Below are positions 56,868 to 64,000 of a stretch of 64,000 bases of DNA, piece by piece (the stretch's first letter is position 1; the number at the start of each line of letters is the position of its first letter). The stretch is from positions 11,112,001 through 11,176,000 of the forward strand of contig NC_045150.1 in assembly GCF_008831285.2 (NCBI RefSeq). Direction: 5' to 3'. This DNA is from Nymphaea colorata (Eukaryota > Streptophyta > Magnoliopsida > Nymphaeales > Nymphaeaceae). A program made the position numbers and the translations under genes. The notes below the pieces were generated by a model. The model was not told the DNA's origin. It worked only from the letters and a program-made list of their open reading frames with translations, and ran no database searches.

Positions 56868-57935
56868 ACTGAATTGACCAGCTTGATTGATTTGATTCCA
56901 TGTAAGTATGTTTTTTGCAATAGCAGTATTTAAAAAAATATAAACTGAACCCTCACAAGATGGTTTCCACAACCATAAATGTTTACTACCCACGAATGTT
57001 TTTTTAGAAATCACAGAGAACGTCAAGATACAACCCTCACCGACATTTCATCCAGTTATATTAATCATGAGCTGATAAAATCCAAGCCTCCAAAAGAGTT
57101 AATTTTCCTTAATATTTCTGGAACTTACAATAATTTAGTGTGCATTGTCAAGGTATCATTTGTTTGCAGGGATATTATATGAGTGTCTAATAAATCCACT
57201 CTAAAGATTAGGGCCTCATGAAACAGTACTAAAATTTATGTGTTATCCTTCATCGAACACTCACATAATAATGTTCATGCATGTTGTTAAACAACCCCTA
57301 AGAGTATTTAATGACAATGAATCTCTTCTCGATTATTTCTTTTCTGAGAACAAAGTATCTTTATTTAAGGGCATAGCTAAGGATGTCGATGTATCTAATA
57401 TCTGATTAAATTAGAAAGGAAAATAAAAGTGTTTAGGTTCAATTTCAAACAAATATCCTTGTATATTTAATATACAAACAATTTGAAAGATGGCCAGTCC
57501 TTCACATGTCAAAATATGGTCCGAATTTGATTGCATAATTAAAGGATGGATTCAGACTTGGATCATGTTAAAATGAAAATTAGATATCAGATCGGATCTG
57601 ACTATAAATTCAAAAATTTAATTCACACAAAATTTCTTTCATTAATATTCAAATCTTAAATCAAATCTAAATATGTGAACTTCTGATATATAGAATAGGG
57701 TAATGCCATACATTCGGTTCGAATCTGATCCGATGGGGTATCATTCTTTCGCCGGCCATACGCCACGCAAGGTTGGGGAGAGAATGGAATTGCTTTTAGA
57801 AAGATACAAATGGCACCACATGTTCTCTTCAATTTGTGCGTTGACAATTTGTCCTTGTGAAGAGAGAGGGAGAAAAGGGGGGGGGGGGGTTGAGTGAACA
57901 TGTTAAAAAAAAATTACATAAATGAGTTAAGCAAG
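56868..57935. other. Noncoding stretch
   Basis: AT-rich sequence with no gene. A G-run sits at about 57878-57889. Words such as gatccgat occur around 57590-57740. Confidence 0.35.
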
Positions 57936-58008
57936 TTAAGGGAGTCGAGCTGAGCTTGAGAGTCGAGCTCAGAGGGACAAGCTTGGGCTCGACACATGTT
58001 CAGCCCTA
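57936..58008. mobile_element. Right end of a hAT-like element
   Basis: GAGTCGAGCT-rich text ends in TGTTCAGCCCTA at 58008. It closely resembles the right end of the element at 16977-18042 (TGTGCAGCCCTA). No matching left end was found before the gap at 56867; the start may be deleted or inside the gap. Confidence 0.45.
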
Positions 58009-58239
58009 CTTGGCAATGCAACGTCCTTGCTATGAGTTTGGGCGTCCCAAACATTTTTATTACAATATAACAGATAACAAAATACAAGATACCTGAGCTA
58101 GAACAAACCAAAAAAGAAGAGAGACATAAACCTCAAATACAAAGATAGAAACTACAATAACCAAAAAGAAGATAGCATAAAACGAACCTCACTGTACAAA
58201 AGGATTACAGCCTCATTGCAATCGATTGTTGACAGCAAA

Positions 58240-59980
58240 TACATCAGCTAAAAAGCCATTTTCTGCACACCATTTCCCCACATACAGATCGACTGGGAAA
58301 CCATGTAGTAAGGAGGAAAGATCACCTCTTGATGTTTGCACTTTATACCAGCTATCATATCCTTTAAATCATTGCAGACTCTCCATTCGAGACCACTCAG
58401 AATCAAATTGGCATGATGCATAATAGAATTTCTTTCTTTCCTTATGTTCCAAAAGAGTACATGTAAGCATAAACACAGCGTATTGTAACCCATTTATTTG
58501 AAAAACATTTGAACCACCATGAGATGACTTCTTGAATAGAGTTATACCACTTCTAGCCATGACCCCCCCCCCCCCTCCTCATATTTTGGAAAAAATATGA
58601 TACTTATATTTTAAAAAATTTAATTGGGCTATGTAAAAATTTGAAAAATATTGTTCAGTACTTGTATATTTTTTGCAAATACTATTCTACCGTTCCTAAA
58701 AAAGTTGCTGGCTTCGCCCTTGTATCTAGGGTCTCTGTTTTTTATTTCATGTCCATTTCATCTCAAGTAATGAAATTATGAGCAACCCAGTGCTCACACC
58801 AAATTTTCACCTTTACTGTAACCCAAACACCGCTAAATTAAGTAACAAACTTCTTCTCATCCCCAAAAGGCAGCTTTTCCATATCCAAGAGAATTAAGCA
58901 TTGCTTTACAGTGTTCACAGGCTCCCATTCAAGTATTGGTGTCTGATCATATAGCACATAAGGAGTTGGTGACGTCAAGAAGGCCAAGACCACCTTCTTG
59001 TATCAAAGCAAGCAGACTTCCAACTAAGTAAGTGACGCTTCCTAGTATGATGAGAACCCCCCAAATAAAATGACAAGTTCTTCTCTACAAAGTTCAGTAC
59101 AATAAGTGGAAATCTAAATGCTCTCAGCCAATAACCCACCACTTGCTGCAGAACATGCTTCTCATATAACTAAGTGGATGGTCCACCCATCTACAAATCT
59201 TCTCACATAATTCAGTGGTGAGAGTACCAACAAATAATGGAACCCAAATAACTTAGGGGAAGTTTAGACAACTGTCAATGAAATTGGTTTGCAATGACCA
59301 TTGTGTTGTCAAGAACATTAAAATGAATAAAAAATGAATGAATTTATAGTCAAACCCCCTTTGGAAGTGAAATCAGGTAAAACTTGGTTTAGACAAGAAG
59401 TGGATTTCACAACAGCCCAGAAAAATAAAAGGACATCATTTGCAGAGAAGAAGCGCCCCAGGTAAGAATTAAATTGAGAAGTCATTTAGGGGCTTCATGC
59501 CTGTAAAACTTGCCATTGGAGGTTTTCAGATAAAACTTCCACAACACAATGATAGTAAACAAAAGTGGAGAGAGAGGGTGCACTTGTCATCGGCCTCCAT
59601 GGCAACAAAAAGTGGTTCCCTCCCTTCTTAAGGTGACAACTATGGAAGCAGTACAAGCATAAGTAATAATTTTCCTCACCCAATCTTCACAGGATCCCAA
59701 AAAAGAAAGACCAAAGTGCAGGAAAGACCATCTCACTTTGCCATAAGCTTTTGGAATATCTAATTTGAGAAGAAAAAATTGTTCTATAGGCCCTTATCCA
59801 AGCTGTTGACCACTTCGAGTGCAAGGTGCATGGTTGGTGAATAAATCTACTAGAGAGACCAGATGCCCTTGTCCTGAGCAAATAATTGTGCTAAAACAAT
59901 CTTCATTCTCTCAGCCGTCAACTTAGCAACTAGTTTATAGATCAAATTGTATAGCGATTTAGGTCAAGACTTTTATATCC
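58240..59980 (-). pseudogene. Decayed LINE reverse transcriptase
   Basis: In minus order, broken frames give PKSLYNLIYKLVAKLTAERMK (RT start, about 59940), DIPKAYGKVRWSFL (about 59750), HPLSPLLFTII (about 59570), ANDVLLFFWAVVKST (the FADD box, about 59420), and a C-terminal WNIRKERNSIMHHANLIL (about 58440). This is the order of a plant L1-type ORF2. The tail near 58050-58240 may be the 3' UTR. A repeat-like insert with a C-run interrupts it at about 58562-58735. Confidence 0.75.
58562..58735. repeat. Insert of unknown type within the LINE
   Basis: Starts with a run of about 14 C and ends near ggcttcgcccttg, a word often seen at plant transposon ends. It separates two parts of the LINE reading frame. 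Confidence 0.35.
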
Positions 59981-59989
59981 ATAATGACA

Positions 59990-61900
59990 TGAAATTAAAA
60001 ATCAATATCATATGTGTTCCATTTACCTACCGTACAAGCTCGTTTGTGATGAGGCGTCCTAGCACAGGTATATTGGGGCTGTATTCCATGCTTCCTCATA
60101 AAGTTTTTCAATGCATCATTCACATATTCACCACAATTGTCAAAGCGAAGCATTTTAATCTTAGCACCATATTGAGGGAAATGAGGGCATAGAATTCTTC
60201 AAAATTTTTTGGCACTTCACTGTTATTTTTGAGAAAATAAATCAAAATTACACGAGTCATATCATCAATGAAAGAGACATAGAACTTAAAACCAGTGTGA
60301 GAGTCCTCTAGAGCAGGTCCCCAAACATCCGAGTGAATGAGATCAAAAGCTTTTTCAGACCTTTCATGAATCGGCTGGAAGGTGAGGTGTGTGAATTTGG
60401 TGAATTCGCATGCATTACATGCTTTATTATCATCAATGGTGAGGGAAGGGATGACAGGACTGAGGTTCCGATCATGTATGTGTCTTGATCGAGCATGTCA
60501 AATTTGATTGTCCGTTCTTGAGTCGATTTTGATTTGGTGAAAAAACTCAACCTGTCAGTGTCCAAAGTGTAGAGGTCACCATGGCGTCGGCCCTTCCCAA
60601 TCACCTTCTTCGTGCTTGGGTCCTGAAACGTTACATCCTTCTTGGAGAAAACAACCAGACAATCATAATCTTGAGTGATTTGCTAACAGACATAAGGTTG
60701 ACAGCAAGCTTAGGAACAAGTAAAGTGGAACTAATATTTTTCTCGAAGAACCAGAAACAACCATAGATGACCATCAACAGAAAAAACAGAACGATGAAGA
60801 TCCTTATTTAGATCGGCAAGTCTTGTGGGATCATTAGACATGTGATCAATAGCACCAGAATCAACTATCCAGGATTTATTTTTAGTGGCAGTCAATAAGG
60901 CACAGAACTTACCTTCTGAGACGTCGCCCACTGGTTGGGAAGATACTAGATTTGCTTTAGAGAATTTCTGGAAGAATTTTTCCAGTCATCTTTGGTGACA
61001 AAGTTTGCAAGTTTGACGTCTTTGTCTGGGATTGAAGAAGATCCCTTTTCCTTCCCAGGTCGCCCCACAAGTTCCCAGCAGCGATCGCGTGTGTGGCCCA
61101 ATTTCCTGCAGTGAGTACACTTAAGTTTGCTGTGATTTTTCTGTGTGTTTGTGGTACCTTTGTATGCCTTGATTAGTGCCCGATTGTGAAAGGCACGCCA
61201 TTCTTTCTTGGCTGTCTTCTATGGAGTCCATTTTAGGAGGGACGCTCATGACTCTTTGCCTTTACACCTCTCTCTGAATCATTTGACAAACTGCATTGAA
61301 TTTGATAGTGGCATAGTATTCAGGATTTGAGTCCTTATGGCTTCATAGTCCTCACTAAATCCAATGAGGACATTGGAGATTTGATCTTCTTCAAAACGCT
61401 GTTTGTAAATGACTGGATCAGAGGTCGCCGGTCGATATTGGAGGAGCTCAACATGTAGACTCCTGAGTCTCCCAATGTACCGCTGCACATCTTGGTCATG
61501 GAGGGTGAGACTGGCAATCTCGCATTTTATCTGGTATACTTGAGCAAGATTATTTTGCTCACTGTGAACTTCTTTTAGAGCCTCCTATATTCCGTGCGCC
61601 GTATTTTGATATGTAAACAGATTTGCTATGGATGGTTCCATAGAGTTGAGCAGCCACGCCATAACCATGTAATTCTCTGATTCCCATTCATCATAGTTGG
61701 GATCAGTAGTGGATGGAGCTTTGATTTTCCTGTTAATATATCATGCCTTTGGTCTTCCACTAAGAACCAAGCGAGCAGCCTTCTCCCAACTCAAATAGTT
61801 TGCACCATTGAGTGGGGTGGAGGTAATTTTCTGGGTATTATGCTCGGTGGCTTGTCTCACTTGAATGTTTCATCTCTTTGATTTGAGCTGGCAGCATCGG
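59990..61900 (-). pseudogene. Decayed Ty1/copia gag-protease-integrase
   Basis: Minus order: MADAASSNQRDE start (about 61895); gag domain with YIGRLRSLHVELLQYRPATS (about 61440); CCHC knuckle CTHCRKLGHTRDRC (about 61090); protease WIVDSGAIDHMS (about 60860); integrase pieces HSDVWGPALEDS, FIDDMTRVILIYFL (about 60240) and GIQPQYTCARTPHH (about 60060). Stops and frameshifts throughout. RT is missing: the copia text gives way to the LINE near 59980. Confidence 0.8.
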
Positions 61901-62330
61901 CCATGATATTGGCACAGTGGATTCCAAGCTCAAGTTAGTCTGGGTCGCAGGAGGTCGCAGGGTCCTTTAGAAACCTGTGGCACTTGTAAATTTCATATCT
62001 CTTCACAGGATTGTCCAAAAAATCTGAAAATTTGACAAAAAATACTAGACACTTTCCCAAATCCAATGCCACCTTAATCGACCTCTGAATCACCTCCAGT
62101 CAAGAACGTGCTCCAGAGAAAGTCACGCCTGGAATGCCCTGTCTGGCGAGCTTCGTGCTGGCTACCTCCTGCGACAGCAGCTGCGGCACTTCTAAAATGC
62201 AGTCTTCTCCCTCAGCTCCTTATCATGTTCTCACGAGATCTTCAGATAACCTTGCTGGATACATGTGTGCATACATGTGACAGAGAGAGAGAGATAATGA
62301 GAGAGAGAGTACTGAATTTAACTTATTAAT
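61901..62330. other. Intergenic stretch between copia relic and terpene synthase
   Basis: No gene recognised. Short GA-rich runs at 62280-62310. Confidence 0.4.
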
Positions 62331-62370
62331 GTACCCATTTCATTACATGATGATACATAGCATCATAATT

Positions 62371-62376
62371 TTTATT
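62371..62376 (-). terminator. Polyadenylation signal of the terpene synthase
   Basis: AATAAA on the minus strand, about 60 bases after the stop codon. Confidence 0.5.
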
Positions 62377-62434
62377 CGGTTAATGGGCACCAACATGGTT
62401 GATAGATTGGGAAACAGCGACACTGGTGAGTTGC

Positions 62435-62686
62435 TTAGGCAGTCTGGATGGGCTGGGCAATGAGAGAGTAGATACGGTCCTTGGACTCATGCTCCAGGAC
62501 ACCGACGCCATCTTCATAGTCATACATGCACAGGGAGTCCATGGATGGGAAGGCAGTCTGTTTCTGTTGCTGCTGCTGCTGAGCAGAGAGCAGCTCTCTG
62601 TTCAGCCTCCTCCATGCATCCCTTAGCAAGTTCCTTATGTGCTGCCGTGCTTGCTCCTCCGCTACCCTTGCCTCGTTTATATAAAT
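62435..62686 (-). CDS. Terpene synthase, exon 7 (last)
   Basis: A 252-bp exon, acceptor tccag, stop TAA at 62435. It encodes IYINEARVAEEQARQHI then LLRDAWRRLNREL, a QQQQQQ tract, and MYDYEDGVGVLEHESKDRI then YSLIAQPIQTA. This aligns with the standard C-terminus of class I terpene synthases (MYQYGDGHG...KDRVLSLLIEPI). The C-terminal alpha-domain cap is therefore intact. The glutamine tract comes from a CTG/CAG microsatellite (about 62560-62580). Confidence 0.85.
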   Translation of the reverse strand: MYINEARVAEEQARQHIRNLLRDAWRRLNRELLSAQQQQQQKQTAFPSMDSLCMYDYEDGVGVLEHESKDRIYSLIAQPIQTA

Positions 62687-62841
62687 CTGGACCGATTAAG
62701 GCAGGTTGCCTCTCCCGAATCCAACCTTCAATCAAGTGTTCAACATATAAAGAGAAGATCATCAGCCAATCAAAACAGAAAAACAGAACAAGAACATTGT
62801 CAACTCAGAAGCTAATACTAGTTAACCAGCATAAAATACAC

Positions 62842-63096
62842 TAAACTATTCCTGGATCTCTGGAGGTCAGCCGAGAGACGAACTACCATCGATGACAAGT
62901 TGATGATGTTGAACTCGGACTGCAGCTGCTGGATTGTTTGTTCCTCAATGTTTTGGGAGAGGAAGAAGTAGGCAGGAAGGAGAATAGGGCCGGTAATGGC
63001 TGCCCGGATGTTGCTCAAATATTCCTCTAGCCTTGGTGTCTGATGGGCACGGAGCCACCATGCTTCAACCAAGTAAGCTCTGCACACACCCACCCA
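62842..63096 (-). CDS. Terpene synthase, exon 6, degenerate NSE/DTE motif
   Basis: Acceptor gagcag; proposed donor TTA|GTGTAT (weak) gives 255 bp and keeps phase 0 into exon 7. Encodes WVGVCRAYLVEAWWL...TPRLEEYLSN...ITGPILLPAYFFL...SSMVVRLSADLQRSRNSL. The second metal site normally reads (N/D)Dxx(S/T)xxxE; here it is A-D-L-Q-R-S-R-N-S, lacking the N, the S/T and the E ligands. The following RGD-like stretch found in most homologues is also missing. If the donor is wrong the final few residues would change, but not the ADLQRS core. Confidence 0.8.
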
Positions 63097-63200
63097 CTGC
63101 TCAAGAGTAGAAGAGAGCAAGTCAATTAGAAAGTGAAGCTAATATATTAATGTGATGATGTGAAGAGTAGAAGAAAGATTTGGTAGAGAAAGTGTCGTAC

Positions 63201-63339
63201 CGCTCTCCTCATGTGTGAAGTGATTTCATGGCCATGCCTCCTAAGAACAGTGTAGCTGATCTGGTTGGTCGTGTTGTAGACAGCCGCATAGAAGACCCTC
63301 AGTGACTCTGGCAGCTGCTCTGCCGCTTGAAGATCCCAC
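63201..63339 (-). CDS. Terpene synthase, exon 5
   Basis: A 139-bp exon, the length usual for exon 5 of class-III terpene synthases, with acceptor tatgcag and donor GCG|GTACG. It encodes WDLQAAEQLPESLRVFYAAV then YNTTNQISYTVLRRHGHEI, matching the family text WDxxAxxQLPExMKxCYxALYN. Frame and phases fit the neighbouring exons. Confidence 0.9.
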
Positions 63340-63442
63340 CTGCATATATACAATATACGCCCACATTGGCTCCTAACGATGTGAAGCAGAAACTACAGAC
63401 AGAGTTGCTACCTCTAATTTACCGACCATAATCACCCTTTAC

Positions 63443-63661
63443 CTCTCAACAACTTGCACAAAGCGTTCGAGCTCATCAACAGACTGATGCTCGCTGAAGA
63501 TGTCCTCAACGGTGGCCATCAAGCAGGAGACCCTGGCGAGTTGCATCCTGTACTGTGAGAACTGTGGCTCATACATCTGCCCCACCGCCATGAAGTAGCT
63601 CTCCACCAGCCCATCTCTGGTGAAGCTAATGTGCTCGCCCAAGCCCAAGTCCCTCCACCAC
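63443..63661 (-). CDS. Terpene synthase, exon 4, degenerate RxR and DDxxD motifs
   Basis: A 219-bp exon, the standard size for this family, with acceptor tttgcag and donor AG|GTAAAG (phase 2). It encodes WWRDLGLGEHISFTRDGL then VESYFMAVGQMYEPQFS and ...CLMATVEDIFSEHQSVDELERFVQ. The family motif RDR (diphosphate-binding arginines) is RDG here. The first metal site DDIYD is EDIFS. The rest of the fold aligns well without gaps. Class I ionisation needs these residues, so the enzyme is either inactive, altered in chemistry, or a recent pseudogene with intact frames. Confidence 0.9.
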
Positions 63662-63848
63662 CTGCAAACACCCAAAACAAAGGACTCATGGTTGATTATT
63701 AGTGGACCCAATGATGCAGACCAGCAACAATGTAACATACATTATATTCATTACTGATATACATATATACATAGAATGACATTAGTTGCTGCATTATTAT
63801 CAACTATTAACCAAGTGATTTAGGCGAAAGTGCAAGAATGAATTGTAC

Positions 63849-64000
63849 CCGGATAACTCCCTGATCTCTCTTTGGTGGATTGTCTGCACCATGTTGAAGT
63901 CCAGCCTAGCGAACTCATGCAGCACTTGGCTTCTGCGGTCCGTCCTCTCGAATGTCTCATATCCTCTCGGGCCTTGACCCTGCGAACCCTTCTGTGGAGA
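63849..64000 (-). CDS. Terpene synthase, exon 3 (partial at window edge)
   Basis: Open to the right edge; donor GG|GTAC at 63849. Encodes ...YETFERTDRRSQVLHEFARL then DFNMVQTIHQREIRELSG, matching the family text L(L/H)EFAKLDFNxVQxxHQ. Exons 1-2 and the N-terminal RRx8W region lie outside the window, so subfamily and plastid targeting cannot be judged. Confidence 0.85.

Noticed and set aside
1-64000. tRNA, rRNA, CRISPR arrays or bacterial operons
   Set aside because: None seen. The sequence is plant nuclear DNA with introns and LTR elements.

Overview
This is nuclear DNA of a seed plant, almost certainly an angiosperm. The window has long AT-rich intergenic stretches, plant transposon families, spliced genes with GT-AG introns, and the 3' half of a plant terpene synthase with the usual intron layout. 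No rRNA, tRNA, CRISPR or bacterial-type features were seen. One 100-N assembly gap lies at 56768-56867.

Region 1, about 0-33.6 kb, is a segmental duplication. Block A (267-6273) recurs at 21760-27680 and block C (9081-12531) recurs at 29908-33586, both in direct orientation about 21 kb apart. A and C are themselves diverged relatives, so the layout reads A-C-A-C: an old tandem duplication whose dimer was later copied. At the left of blocks C1, A2 and C2 lie short exon-like segments on the minus strand, which look like one unrecognised multi-exon gene present three times in various states of decay. The blocks carry small hAT-like elements with 8-bp target duplications, a long fold-back repeat, a Ty1/copia RNase H relic, and AT microsatellites. 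A 69-72 bp minisatellite inside a 137-codon ORF lies between A1 and C1. Between C1 and A2 lie copia reverse transcriptase remains, a 1066-bp non-autonomous hAT element (16977-18042), a 3 x 69 bp minisatellite and two weak exon candidates.

Region 2, 33917-50916, is one intact, very young Ty3/gypsy element of the Tat lineage on the minus strand. It is 17,000 bp long, with 3.83-kb LTRs that differ by only a few bases and a perfect 5-bp target duplication GGCAT. In transcription order it has: PBS, a 403-codon ORF with a plant mobile domain (PMD), gag (broken by a 1-base frame change at an A-tract), protease plus G-patch, then pol (RT, degenerate RNase H, second archaeal-type RNase H, integrase), and the PPT.

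Region 3, about 51-62 kb, is a graveyard of decayed elements: a possible LTR-like promoter stretch, a truncated relative of the same Tat family interrupted by a 414-bp hAT-like MITE and by the gap, a decayed LINE, and a decayed copia gag-protease-integrase fragment, all read from the minus strand.

Region 4, 62.3 kb to the right edge, holds exons 3-7 of a class-III terpene synthase on the minus strand. Its frames and most splice sites are intact, but the residues of the RxR, DDxxD and NSE/DTE motifs that bind diphosphate and magnesium are replaced. This is the most interesting gene in the window.
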